Notes: generated from the letters alone by a model not told the origin. 64,000 nucleotides of DNA from Streptomyces sp. MJM8645 (GCF_001625365.1 NZ_LJJF01000002.1:1-64000); one strand, 5' to 3'. Shown: positions 17,016 to 26,229, numbered from the stretch's first letter. Numbers and translations are program-made.

Positions 17016-17528
17016 GTGGTCTTCGTCCCGCCCGAGCGGTTCGTCCCCACCCTGCCGCACGGCATCTCCTATGCCGGCGTCTTCCTGACCGACCGCCACG
17101 ACCGGCCGCTGCTGCTCACCTCCGTCCACCACCCGGGCGAATACCAGTACCCCGGCGGCCTCCTCGACGACGGCGAGGACCCGTGGACGTGCGCGCTGCG
17201 CGAGACCGCCGAGGAGATCGGCTTCGTCCCCGCCGCCCTCGACGACGCCCCTCGCCTCCTGATGCTCTCCTTCACCCCGCCGGAGCCGCCGTGGCCCTGG
17301 AAGATCGGCGTGACCTTCGACGGCGGCCGGCTCACCGACAAGGAGCTCGAACGCATCACCCCCGACCCCGCCGAGCACAGCGGTCACGCCGTCCGCACCG
17401 TCGGGGAGTGGGGGCGCATCGTCACCCCGCGCCGACTGCGCACGCTCCGCGCCTCGCTCACCGCCCGCCGCACCGGCGTCGCCGAGTACCTCGTCTCCGA
17501 ACCCCGCCGGCCGGGCGAACCCGGATGA
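17016..17528 (+). CDS. Nudix hydrolase
   Basis: 170 aa from GTG 17016 (RBS aggag). The Nudix box GGLLDDGEDPWTCALRETAE then EIGF is complete at about residues 47-70. The C-terminal half has a proline-rich FTPPEPPWPWK strand not usual for housekeeping Nudix enzymes, which may shape the substrate pocket. Third separate Nudix gene of the cluster; 2 bp after the HIT stop. Confidence 0.85.
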   Translation: MVFVPPERFVPTLPHGISYAGVFLTDRHDRPLLLTSVHHPGEYQYPGGLLDDGEDPWTCALRETAEEIGFVPAALDDAPRLLMLSFTPPEPPWPWKIGVTFDGGRLTDKELERITPDPAEHSGHAVRTVGEWGRIVTPRRLRTLRASLTARRTGVAEYLVSEPRRPGEPG

Positions 17529-17568
17529 CGCCCCTGCCCCGCCTCAACCGCACTGTGGAGGAGAGCGC

Positions 17569-19614
17569 TTGAAGTCCCGTCCGTCCGAACCCCCGCCGGC
17601 CGAACCCGCGCCGTTCGAACCGCCGCCGGCCGAACCCCCGCCGGCCGACCACGTCTCCGACAGTGAGCAGTTCCTGTTCGGCGGACGGCTGCTCCCCGAC
17701 TGGGGGTTCACCTCCCATGAGCAGACCATGCTCAGGATCAGCTTCCTCACGGTCGCCCGCCAGATCCCCGGCATGCTCCGCACCGCCCTGCGCCTGGCCT
17801 GGCAGGCCGACCGGGTGGCCCTGGTGTCCATCGCCGTCGCCGAAACCGGACGGGCGCTGGCCTCCGCCTTCGGCCTGCTCGCCACCAACCGCGCCCTCGC
17901 CTCCCTGTTCGCCTCCGGCAGCACCGACCAACTGCTGCGCGCGGCCCTGCCGGCCGCCCTCGCCATCGGCGGCGCCTCCGCGCTGTCCGCGGTGCTGGGC
18001 GTGGTCTCCTCCTGGGCGGGAGGCCGGCTGGAGCCCAAGACCGAGCGGGCCGCGACCGTCGCCTACCTGCGCCGCGCGGCCCGCGTGGAGCTGGCCGCGG
18101 TGGAGGACCCCGAGTTCAGCAGACTGCTGGAATCCGCCAGGTACGGCACGGCGGCCGTGCGGCGCCTGATCGGCCAGAGCATCGCCGTCCTCACCGCCCT
18201 GCTCGGCATGGTGGCCGCCGGCGGCGTCCTGCTCACCCTCGACCCGGTGCTGCTGCCCATGCTGGTGCTCATCGCCGCGCCGAAGGGGTGGGGCGCGGTC
18301 CGCTCCGCCCGGCGCCGCTACGGCTCCGTGATGGCCTGGCTCCAGCACCACCGGGCCGCCAGTCTGCTCGCCCAACTGCTCACCCAGCCGCACTCCGCGC
18401 CCGAGGTCCGCGTCCACGCCATCGGCCCGTTCATCCTGGGCCACTACATCGCGATGGCCGAGGCGTCCGAGCAGGAGCAGAACCGCCTCGCCCGCGCCAC
18501 CGCGACCACCTCCCTGCTCGCCTCCGTCCTCTCCGGGCTGGCCGCCGCCGCGACCTTCGCCGTCCTGGGCTGGCTCGTCCACGACGGGCAGATGGCGCTC
18601 GCCGTCGCGGGCACCGCCGTCGTCGGCATCCGCACCGGCGCCGCCGACATCACCTCCCTCGTCGGCACCGTCAACAACCTGTACGAGGAGGCCCTGTTCG
18701 TCACCGACCTCGACCGCCTCCAGCGCGAGGCCGACCGGCGCGCCATCCCCGCCGGCGGCACCGACCTCCCGCGCCGCCCCGCGGCCATCACCCTGGAGGG
18801 AGTGACCTTCACCTACCCCGGCCGCACGAGCCCGGCCCTGTCCGACATCACCCTGCGGATCCCGCGCGGGCAGGTCGTCGCCCTGGTCGGCGACAACGGC
18901 TCCGGCAAGTCGACGCTCGTCAAGATCCTCACCGGCCTCTACCTGCCCGATGCCGGCCGGATGCTGTGGGACGGCGTCGATGCCGCGACCGCCGACCGGG
19001 ACCAGCTGTTCGCCTCCTCCGCCGTCCTCGAACAGGGCTTCCAGCAGTGGCCGCTCACCCTGCGGGCCAACGTCCTGATCGGCCGACCCGAACACGGCGA
19101 CGACCCGGCCCTGCTCAAGCGCGCGGCCGACTACGCCGACCTGCACCCGATCATCGACGCCCAGGACAACGGCTGGGACACCCTCGCCGCCCGCGGCTTC
19201 AAGGGCGGCGTCCAGCTGTCCGGCGGTCAGTGGCAGCGCGTCGGCATGGCCCGCACCCACCACCGGGCCACCACCACCGGGCCCGGCGGACGCCCCACCC
19301 ACCTCGTGATCGCCGACGAGCCCACCTCCGCCCTCGACGCGAAGTCCGAGATCGCCGCGTTCACCCGCATCCGCGAACTCGCCGACCAGGGCCTGACCGT
19401 CATCCTGATCACCCACCGCCTCGCCGCCACCGCAGGCGCCGATCTCATCTACGTCCTGCGCGAGGGCCGGCTCACCGAACAGGGCACCCACGCGCAGCTG
19501 ATGGCCGACCCGAACAGCGGCTACCGCTCCTCCTACCTCCTCCAGGCCCGCCAGTACGCCACCGAGATCCCCGACCAGCGGGACAGGACCGCACCCGCCG
19601 CCGATCCCGCCTGA
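17569..19614 (+). CDS. ABC exporter half-transporter (permease-ATPase fusion)
   Basis: 681 aa. Residues 1-30 are a Pro/Glu repeat (EPPPAEP units), then a permease with about four to six hydrophobic spans to ~residue 390, then an ATPase domain: Walker A GDNGSGKST at ~441, signature LSGGQ at ~550, Walker B VIADEPTSALD at ~580 and the ITHR switch. This is the type I exporter layout; it would dimerise in the membrane and export a product. TTG 17569 is chosen because ggaggag is 7-13 bases upstream. It sits between nucleotide-active enzymes, so it may export the product of this cluster. Confidence 0.88.
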   Translation: MKSRPSEPPPAEPAPFEPPPAEPPPADHVSDSEQFLFGGRLLPDWGFTSHEQTMLRISFLTVARQIPGMLRTALRLAWQADRVALVSIAVAETGRALASAFGLLATNRALASLFASGSTDQLLRAALPAALAIGGASALSAVLGVVSSWAGGRLEPKTERAATVAYLRRAARVELAAVEDPEFSRLLESARYGTAAVRRLIGQSIAVLTALLGMVAAGGVLLTLDPVLLPMLVLIAAPKGWGAVRSARRRYGSVMAWLQHHRAASLLAQLLTQPHSAPEVRVHAIGPFILGHYIAMAEASEQEQNRLARATATTSLLASVLSGLAAAATFAVLGWLVHDGQMALAVAGTAVVGIRTGAADITSLVGTVNNLYEEALFVTDLDRLQREADRRAIPAGGTDLPRRPAAITLEGVTFTYPGRTSPALSDITLRIPRGQVVALVGDNGSGKSTLVKILTGLYLPDAGRMLWDGVDAATADRDQLFASSAVLEQGFQQWPLTLRANVLIGRPEHGDDPALLKRAADYADLHPIIDAQDNGWDTLAARGFKGGVQLSGGQWQRVGMARTHHRATTTGPGGRPTHLVIADEPTSALDAKSEIAAFTRIRELADQGLTVILITHRLAATAGADLIYVLREGRLTEQGTHAQLMADPNSGYRSSYLLQARQYATEIPDQRDRTAPAADPA

Positions 19615-19639
19615 CCACGCACCCGAAACGGAGCAGCCG

Positions 19640-20821
19640 ATGCCCACCTGGGACGAGATGTGCGCCGCCGCAGGCGAAGTCCGCGACCTCTACGACGAGA
19701 TCAACCGGCGCAAGCTGGGCCGCACCTGGGGCCTGTCGGACTTCGTCCTCGGTTTCACCGGCGACGTCGGCGACCTCGCGAAGCTGGTCATGGCCCACCA
19801 GGGCCACCGCGCCGACGTGGCCGCGAGTGCCGGGGCGATCGGCCACGAGCTGTCCGATTGCCTGTTCTCGCTCATGGTCATCGCCCAGGAGACCGGCGTC
19901 GACCTCGCAGACCGGTTCACCACCGACATGGCCGCCCTCGCCGCCCGTCTTCGCCCCGGGCAGCCGTCACCAGCCGCTCGCCCGGCGCCGGCCGAACAGG
20001 GAAGACCTGCCGTGCCACCCCTGCCGTCCCTGCTCGCCGTGCTCGCGCACCCGGACGACGAATCGCTGCTCGTCGGCGGCGCCCTCGCCCAGCACGCCGC
20101 GTCCGGGGCCCGGACGGCTGTCGTCACCGTCACGTGGGCCGAGGGCAGCCACCGCGCCGCCGAACTCGCCGAGGCCCTGGACATCCTGGGCGCCGGCGGA
20201 CCGAGGATGCTCGGCTACGCCGACGCCCGCGTCCCGCAGTCCGCTCCCGGCCGGCCGCGGCTGTGCGACGCTCCCGTCGACCGCGTGGTCGAGGACATCG
20301 TGCGGCACATCCGAGCGGTTCGGCCCGACATCGTGCTGACCCACGACGCCTACGGGCAACTGACCGGCCACCCGGACCACCGGCAGACCCACCGGGCGAC
20401 CCTGCTGGCCGTCGCCGCCTCCGGACTCGAACACCTCTACCCGGACGCCGGGGAACCCTGGCAGCCCGCCGCCGTCCACCTGGCCACCCACCCCCACTCG
20501 GCGATCGCCGACCTCGGGCCCCTCCTGAACCGGGTCGGCAAATCCGTGCTGAGCGTCCCGGACACCTTGGCCGACGTGACATGCGATGTACGCCAGTGGC
20601 TGGACCAGAAGTGGGCCGCGATCACGGCCCACCGCAGCCAAGTCGAGGGAGAGCGCCCGCTCCCCGGAATCCTGGCCCGCCTGCCCGAGGACGTCAGGTA
20701 TCGGATCCTCGGAACCGAGCACTACACGTCGCTCACCGCGCCGTCCCGGCACTCCCCGACTCCGGGCGGGATCGGCCTGACGGACCGACAGGCACCAGGA
20801 TGCAGCCCCCGATGCCGGTAA
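19640..20821 (+). CDS. MazG-like pyrophosphohydrolase fused to PIG-L deacetylase
   Basis: 393 aa. Residues 1-105 resemble the MazG-like all-alpha NTP pyrophosphohydrolase fold (GDVGDLAKLVMAHQG then HELSDCLFSLMVIAQETGVDL-like helices; the Glu set is partly altered). A Pro/Ala linker leads to a PIG-L/LmbE domain: AHPDDE at residues ~135-140 and THDAYGQLTGHPDHRQTH at ~233-250, the zinc ligands of N-acetylglucosamine-type deacetylases. ATG 19640 has ggag 8 bases upstream, 25 bp after the ABC gene. The fusion suggests sequential action on a nucleotide-linked amino sugar, which is inference. Confidence 0.8.
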   Translation: MPTWDEMCAAAGEVRDLYDEINRRKLGRTWGLSDFVLGFTGDVGDLAKLVMAHQGHRADVAASAGAIGHELSDCLFSLMVIAQETGVDLADRFTTDMAALAARLRPGQPSPAARPAPAEQGRPAVPPLPSLLAVLAHPDDESLLVGGALAQHAASGARTAVVTVTWAEGSHRAAELAEALDILGAGGPRMLGYADARVPQSAPGRPRLCDAPVDRVVEDIVRHIRAVRPDIVLTHDAYGQLTGHPDHRQTHRATLLAVAASGLEHLYPDAGEPWQPAAVHLATHPHSAIADLGPLLNRVGKSVLSVPDTLADVTCDVRQWLDQKWAAITAHRSQVEGERPLPGILARLPEDVRYRILGTEHYTSLTAPSRHSPTPGGIGLTDRQAPGCSPRCR

Positions 20822-20947
20822 CCGCCCTCCCCGCCCCCGACCATGCCGCGCCGATCAGCAGCCGAATTTAAGCAGATAATCGCTATTCAGATCCCCCATT
20901 CGGCCGGTGCGGTGTTCGAAAATAAATGGCTAGCATTCATGGCTCAC

Positions 20948-20971
20948 GGGGTGCTGCAATTGCAGCACCCC
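20948..20971. promoter_or_regulatory. Perfect 24-bp palindrome
   Basis: Arms ggggtgctgcaa (20948-20959) and ttgcagcacccc (20960-20971) with no spacer. It lies between the end of the Nudix cluster and the DUF397 gene in AT-richer sequence. It may be an operator for the XRE-type regulator encoded nearby or a terminator stem; without a loop, an operator seems at least as likely. Confidence 0.55.
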
Positions 20972-21052
20972 AGGCTGTCCGAGGGATGTCCGGATCGGGC
21001 TCCGGTCATACCCGAAGGCCGCCAGTCGAGTACGTCGAATGCGGGAGGTCAC

Positions 21053-21292
21053 ATGCAGGGCTTCACCAATGGAATGTCGGCCGCGCTGATCGAGGATGTC
21101 GCCTGGGTCAAGGCGCAGGCGAGCTACGGAGACGGTGGCGAGTGCGTCGAGCTGGCCGGGCTGCCGACCGGCGACGTGGCCATCCGCAACTCCCGCGACC
21201 CAGAGGGTGCCGCCCTGATCGTCACGCGCGGTGAGATCAGGGCGTTCCTCGACGGCGCCAAGCGGAACGAGTTCGACCACTTGATCGCCTAA
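21053..21292 (+). CDS. DUF397 protein
   Basis: 79 aa from ATG 21053 (gggagg 5-10 bases upstream). The domain shows WVKAQASYGDGGECVELAG, a VAIRNSRDPEG strand and a terminal FLDGAKRNEF helix, the DUF397 pattern. In Streptomyces these small proteins are encoded beside DUF5753-type XRE regulators and work with them in a WhiJ-like developmental or antibiotic control module, probably as a partner modulating DNA binding. The matching regulator follows 139 bp downstream. Confidence 0.88.
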   Translation: MQGFTNGMSAALIEDVAWVKAQASYGDGGECVELAGLPTGDVAIRNSRDPEGAALIVTRGEIRAFLDGAKRNEFDHLIA

Positions 21293-21431
21293 AGGGAGAT
21301 TCAAGAATCAGATAAGTCAGATTAGCTTCATATTCTGACCGGGATTCTGCCGCGTGACGGCACGCGGGCACGGCGTGTGGGAGGATGTGGGCCATTGGTG
21401 TCAGGCCACCCGAATCGCCTACGGAGTCCGC

Positions 21432-22529
21432 GTGTCGTCCATTTCCAAATCTGCCGAATTTCCCGCCGACGAGCGCCCCATCGGCGCTCGCGCGGCCGAA
21501 GGCGAGAGCCCGCTCCAGCCCGCGGAAGGCTCCAGCGACCACGGCCTCGCCGCCGTCCTGCCGCTGAACCCTCGCGCCGAGAAGCCGGCGCCGCCGGTGC
21601 GGGGCACTCCCACGGCGGACCGGGTGGTCCTGGGAGAACGCCTGCGCCGGGCCCGTGACCGGCGAGGCCTGTCCCAGGAGCGGGCGGCCGCGCACGGCAA
21701 GATCCTGCTGCCGGAATCCAAACTGTCGTACTCGACGCTGTCGCGCATCGAGTCCGCCAAGACGCCGGTCTCCGGCGAGATCGTCGCCACCCTCGCCGAG
21801 GTCTACGGAATCGACTCCAGGGAACTGCGGGAGCTACAGGACCTGGTCGAGCGGGGCCGGCAACTCGAATGGTTCGAGGCCCCGGAGTGGGAGGGTGCTG
21901 TCGCCGCGCACTGCAGCACCTACCTGGGGCTGGAGCCGGTCGCCCGGGAGCTGCGTTCCTACCAGACCACGATCATCCCCGGGCTCCTGCAGACACCGGA
22001 CTACGCCTGCGGCATCATCGCCGGCCACCACCTGGCCGTCGACGAGAAGCGCGCGGAGCACAGGGTCCGCGCCAGGATGGAGCGGCAGCGGCGCTTCTTC
22101 GCTTCGCCGCCCGCGCGAACGGTCCTCATGATCAACGAGCTCGCGCTGCAGCTGACGATCGGCGGTCCCGCCGTCATGGCGGCGCAGGTGCGTCACCTGC
22201 TGCACGTGGCGGACATGCCGAGCGTGAAGGTACGCGTCGTGCCACTCGACCAGACCATCGCAACGCCCGTCAGCGGTCTCACCCACCTGATGTTCCAGCC
22301 CGAGGGACCGCCCGAGATGGTCTACATCGAAGGCCTCAGCTCGTCCACCTACCACCCCGCCGACACCGGGGAGCCCAGCGCGCGCAAGAAGGTGCGCAAG
22401 GGCAAGAACGCCAGCGCGGACATGGAATCCTACGTACAGCTGATGTTGAAGATCAGCCAGGGCGCGGCCCACCGGCGGCGCAGCATGGACATCCTGACGC
22501 AGGCCTTGAAGCGGTTCGAGGGACGTTAG
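21432..22529 (+). CDS. XRE-type HTH regulator with DUF5753-like domain (WhiJ-like)
   Basis: 365 aa from GTG 21432, with ggag 6-7 bases upstream; the frame is open further up but unlike the family. After an ~60-residue disordered leader comes an XRE helix-turn-helix (LGERLRRARDRRGLSQERAA, residues ~67-86, and LSYSTLSRIESAKTPVSG). Residues ~150-330 are the DUF5753 domain (IPGLLQTPDYACGII; VIYIEGL-like strand). It pairs with the DUF397 protein. Its stop overlaps that of the convergent methyltransferase gene. It probably controls this module and perhaps neighbours. Confidence 0.9.
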   Translation: MSSISKSAEFPADERPIGARAAEGESPLQPAEGSSDHGLAAVLPLNPRAEKPAPPVRGTPTADRVVLGERLRRARDRRGLSQERAAAHGKILLPESKLSYSTLSRIESAKTPVSGEIVATLAEVYGIDSRELRELQDLVERGRQLEWFEAPEWEGAVAAHCSTYLGLEPVARELRSYQTTIIPGLLQTPDYACGIIAGHHLAVDEKRAEHRVRARMERQRRFFASPPARTVLMINELALQLTIGGPAVMAAQVRHLLHVADMPSVKVRVVPLDQTIATPVSGLTHLMFQPEGPPEMVYIEGLSSSTYHPADTGEPSARKKVRKGKNASADMESYVQLMLKISQGAAHRRRSMDILTQALKRFEGR

Positions 22530-23344
22530 TCGGCCGACTGAGGATGCGGAACGCGGGCGATGCCCCCGTACTGCTGCCACTGGCTGGAGCGCAGGGCCTG
22601 CTGAAGGGCTGACTCGGGGCGCCAGTCGGCGACGTCGACCAGGCCGGGCTGTTCGAGGGCCAGGCCGTCGAAGTAGGCGTCGACCTCCCACTGTTCCCGT
22701 ACCCGGCCCCAGAGTTCGCCGGTCTGCTCGGCCATGATCCTGGTGACGTCGCCACGCAGCTGTGGGTCGCCGCTGACGGCGTGGCTGATGACCACGAAAC
22801 TGCCCGAGGGCAGGCGCTCGACGATGCGTCGCACTACGCTGCGCGGCTGGGCGGAGTCCGGAAGGCATTCCAGCGAGGCGACGAACAGGACGGCGGTCGG
22901 CTCGTCCGGACGCAGCAGTTCCTTGACGGCCGGGTGCTCGAAGATGCCTTCGGTGTCCGTCATGTCGGCGTTGAGCATGGCGGTGCGGTCGTTCTCGTCC
23001 AGGGATTCGCGACCGTAGGCGATCACGATGGGGTCGTTGTCGACGTAGACGACGCGCGACCTAGGGTCGACGGCCTGGACGATCTGGTGGACGTTGAGCG
23101 TCATCGGCTGGCCCGAACCGCAGTCGAGGAACTGGCGGATGCCGTACTCGGCGGCCAGCGCCCGCACCACGCGGTGCAGGAACGACCGGTTGGCGAGTGC
23201 GAGTGCGTCGACGTCCGGCACCCGCTCGCGCAGGCACTCGGCGGCGGCGCGGTCGGCGTCGAAGTTCAGGCTCCCGCCCGCCAACACGTCGTAGATGCGT
23301 GCCGAACTGGGCACGGTGACGTCGATCTCACGTTTGGACCCCAC
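22526..23344 (-). CDS. SAM-dependent methyltransferase (DUF574 family)
   Basis: 272 aa from GTG 23344. The start VGSKREIDVTVPSSARIYDV and the AGGSLNFDADRAAAE segment are typical of the actinobacterial DUF574 group. The SAM site is FLDCGSGQPM, followed by VVYVDNDPIV. Many copies of this family exist in Streptomyces genomes, often beside DUF397/XRE pairs as here, and their substrate is unknown. An in-frame ATG at 23398 is an alternative start. Its last codons overlap the end of the XRE gene (tail to tail). Confidence 0.85.
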   Translation of the reverse strand: MGSKREIDVTVPSSARIYDVLAGGSLNFDADRAAAECLRERVPDVDALALANRSFLHRVVRALAAEYGIRQFLDCGSGQPMTLNVHQIVQAVDPRSRVVYVDNDPIVIAYGRESLDENDRTAMLNADMTDTEGIFEHPAVKELLRPDEPTAVLFVASLECLPDSAQPRSVVRRIVERLPSGSFVVISHAVSGDPQLRGDVTRIMAEQTGELWGRVREQWEVDAYFDGLALEQPGLVDVADWRPESALQQALRSSQWQQYGGIARVPHPQSAD

Positions 23345-23540
23345 AGCGCCCCTCGCTCCTGGCAACCATCGCAGGCCGCACGGCTGTTGAGCGCCCATTG
23401 TAAAGATCGCATGACTGAAAGCGCCACGTGCCTGACGGTGCATCACCCAAAGGGGGTGGCGCGCGGCGCGGCGCTGGACAGTCCTGTGCGCCGCCATCCG
23501 CCCGCGCACAACGTGTGGCGGCGGGTGGCAGCGATGTCGT

Positions 23541-24059
23541 TCAGGCCCTGGGCACCCTCCCTTCCATCAGGGAGAAGGCCCCGCCTGCGGCGATCAGCCG
23601 GTCAGCGCTGCGGAGCCCCGCCCTCACCGCGCCGGGGTCCGTGCCCATCAGGCGGGCCACGTCCAAGACGGACAGACCGAGCCCGTGGTGGAGGAGGGCG
23701 GCGTCGGCCAGCGGGTCCGGCAGGTGGCGGTGCAGCAGGTCGACCGGTCCTGGCCGCGACGCGGTGGCGCCGGGGCGGGGGCGGTGCGCGGTCACCGCGG
23801 CGCGCAGCACGCACCAGGCGTCACCGGCGGGCGAGGGACCGGCGAGCAGGACCGCCCAGCGCGCGTGGGCGTGGGCGAGAGCCTCCTCGACGGCGGCCGC
23901 GCCGCTCGCGCCGTCCCTCAGCCGGGCCGTGGCGTAGTCGAGGTAGCGGTCGTATACAAGGGCCACGAACGCCAGGAATCCGGCGTCGGGTTCGGTTCGG
24001 CGGGTTCGGTGGGGCGGGCCCGGGGCGGTACCGGGCCCAGAAGATGATGCCTGTGGCAT
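23541..24059 (-). CDS. Sigma-70-like protein with region-4-type HTH
   Basis: 172 aa from ATG 24059 (agga 8 bases upstream). Residues ~25-70 look like a reduced sigma region 2 (FVALVYDRYLDYATARL), and the C-terminal third has an HTH resembling region 4 (LSVLDVARLMGTDPGAVRAG). It lacks the full aromatic and promoter-melting signatures of an ECF sigma factor, so it may be a divergent sigma factor or a sigma-like regulator. It stands alone, upstream of the methyltransferase on the same strand. Confidence 0.6.
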   Translation of the reverse strand: MPQASSSGPGTAPGPPHRTRRTEPDAGFLAFVALVYDRYLDYATARLRDGASGAAAVEEALAHAHARWAVLLAGPSPAGDAWCVLRAAVTAHRPRPGATASRPGPVDLLHRHLPDPLADAALLHHGLGLSVLDVARLMGTDPGAVRAGLRSADRLIAAGGAFSLMEGRVPRA

Positions 24060-24726
24060 ATGCAGATCCTGGGATGGCCGTCGAAGTCCGGCGTGCGAGC
24101 CGGGCGGGGGGTGCGCGGGAGGGTGCGCGGAATGCGGGGGTGCGGCTGTTCCCCGCACCGGCCGATGTCAACGCAGCGTCAGCCGCCACCAGGTGACAAC
24201 GCTGCCGTGCGAGAGCGCGCCGAGGGCGAGCGCGGCGACGTACCGCTAGGCGCCGTCCAGAGCGAGAAGGGCCACGGGCACGCGCGCCCCGCACACCCCG
24301 ATGACCCGCCCGCACAGCTGCTGCGCTCCCGCGGACGGCGGGACGGGACTGATAGCGTTCACCGCCATCGAGGGCGCCTTCGGGCGCGCTCCATGGCTAC
24401 GGTCGGGCTTGGGCATACTCAACCTACGTGTGATCGACGTCCAGCCCCGGCCGGCGGCCGTGATCCGTCGGCCAGGGCAGCTCCCGCGAGGACCCAGGGA
24501 GCCAGCACGAGACGCTACTCCCCGTACCGGCCGGTAGACCCGCTGTGGCGACTGCTGCAAAAGCCACCCCGGGAACGTTTCCGCTCGACTCCGGACAACC
24601 GGGACAACTCCTCACTCCCGTCCCGGACATGGGGCCATCCAGCGGCACACCTTCCCGGAGCCGTCGGCCACTCGACGAGGTGGTCGAGGAGTGTGCCGGC
24701 GGAGGGCTCGGGGAGCGGGGGGCGGG
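24060..24726. other. Intergenic region, no gene supported
   Basis: 667 bp upstream of the sigma-like gene and downstream of the hydrolase-like gene at 24727. I find no frame with a convincing start and product, and no strong hairpin. Confidence 0.4.
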
Positions 24727-26229
24727 TCAGAACCGGCTGCGGCGCAGGGCGTCGGTGAGCATGAGGGCCGGCAGCACCTGGTGCACCTGGCCCGTGTTGG
24801 CGTACGGGACGGCGCTGCCCTGCTGGGTGGCGAGGGTGTTCCAGGCCGCGAGGGGGAGGGAGGTGAGGGAGTTGCGGTCGTCCGGGGTGGCGGCGTCGAA
24901 GGGGGCGGGGCCGGGGGCGGTGACGCCGAGTTGGGTGAGCAGCGGGGAGAGTTGGGCGGGGTCGTTCTGGGTGTAGAGGCGGGCGGTCTTGGTGCCGGAG
25001 GTGCCGCGCCGGGCCCAGGCGGTGACCTGGGTCAGCGGGGCGAGGGTCTCGGAGACCAGGTCGGCGTGCGGGTCGAACAGGTAGACCTCCTGGAGGGTGT
25101 CCAGGTAGAGCGGGTGGGCCTGGTTGGCGGTGTTGCCGAGGAAGCAGGTGAGGGCCGCGTGGCCGCTGCTGAAGGAGGCCATGCCGAGGCGGCCGATCGG
25201 TCCGAACTGGAAGTTGCCGCTGCGCCGGAACATGAGGGCCTGGATCTCCGGAAGGTACTCCTGGAGGACGGTGGCGTCCGCGAACGACGAGATCTCGTCG
25301 CAGGGGTTGCCGGCGACCCGCATCAGCGGGAGCACGAGCACGACGTTCCGGGCGGCGCCGTCGATCTGGAGCGGGAGGCCCTTGGCGAAGGGGTTGGTGA
25401 GGAACGGGTCGCCGATGTACTGGAGGTAGTTGAGCAGGCCGAAGAACTGGTAGTCCCAGCCGAAGGGGTAGGTGCTGCCGGTGGTCGGGTCGTGGCGGTC
25501 CCGGGGTTCGTTGTAGAAGGCCGGGGAGTTCTGGGCCATGCCCGGGTGGAAGTAGACGAGGAAGGGCGCGGGCGGTCCGCCTGGGTCCCTGGACACGCCG
25601 GAGGGCCAGTAGACGGCGACGAGTTGCGGTGCATCGATGCCGGGGAGTCGGAGGACGACGGCCTCGCCGCCGGGGGTCACGCTGCGGGTCTCGACCTGGA
25701 TCGCGCCGCCGGTGATCGACGGCGAGGCGATGAAGGTGCTGTCCGTTACGCCCGGGGGCGGGGAGTAGGCCCCCGGCGGCAGCGCCACGCCGGGGGTGCG
25801 GAAGCTCATGTCGCCGGGTGGTGGGGCGGGCGGGCTGCCCGGGTAGTCGCTGCCGGTCTGGGCCAGGCTGACGCGTGCCTGTTCGGTGACGTCGCGCAGC
25901 GGCGAGAAGTGGACCGTCAGCTGGATCGTCTGGCCGGAGTCGGAGGACGTGACGGCGGGTGGCGGCCAGTTGCCGTCGGGCGGGAAGGTGGCCTGGACGG
26001 TGCCGGAGGAGTCGATGTCGAGGTGGGCGGTGGGCGTGCCGTACTTGGTCTGGTCGAGGGCGGCCGCCTGGATGTCGATCGACGCGTCGGTGTCCGGGAT
26101 GTTGAAGATCGACTGGTCCAGGACCACGCTGTCCGGCCCGACCTGGTCACCGCCGTTCACGGCGATGGTGAAGTTGCACTGGGTGGTGGTCTGGCCGTGG
26201 ATCTGGCCGGTGAGGACGAGCTGGGCCAT
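24727..26229 (-). CDS. Putative alpha/beta-hydrolase-like protein, last gene of a six-gene operon
   Basis: 500 aa, no signal peptide. Residues 1-115 are beta-rich (LVLTGQIHGQTTTQCNFTIA; later IQLTVHFSPL). From ~195 the pattern suits an alpha/beta hydrolase: PFLVYFHPG (222-230) could be the oxyanion turn, and SFSSG (352-356) fits a nucleophile elbow with Ser354. A late Asp and His are available, but I cannot assign the triad. ATG 26229 has aaggaga 7-13 bases upstream and lies 16 bp after the ATP-grasp stop. It may hydrolyse an ester or amide made by, or attached to, the operon's other products. Confidence 0.6.
   Translation of the reverse strand: MAQLVLTGQIHGQTTTQCNFTIAVNGGDQVGPDSVVLDQSIFNIPDTDASIDIQAAALDQTKYGTPTAHLDIDSSGTVQATFPPDGNWPPPAVTSSDSGQTIQLTVHFSPLRDVTEQARVSLAQTGSDYPGSPPAPPPGDMSFRTPGVALPPGAYSPPPGVTDSTFIASPSITGGAIQVETRSVTPGGEAVVLRLPGIDAPQLVAVYWPSGVSRDPGGPPAPFLVYFHPGMAQNSPAFYNEPRDRHDPTTGSTYPFGWDYQFFGLLNYLQYIGDPFLTNPFAKGLPLQIDGAARNVVLVLPLMRVAGNPCDEISSFADATVLQEYLPEIQALMFRRSGNFQFGPIGRLGMASFSSGHAALTCFLGNTANQAHPLYLDTLQEVYLFDPHADLVSETLAPLTQVTAWARRGTSGTKTARLYTQNDPAQLSPLLTQLGVTAPGPAPFDAATPDDRNSLTSLPLAAWNTLATQQGSAVPYANTGQVHQVLPALMLTDALRRSRF

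Noticed and set aside
18288..20339. 683-codon plus frame overlapping the ABC and MazG/PIG-L genes
   Set aside because: The frames with Walker A, LSGGQ and HPDDE are coding; this one is a shadow.
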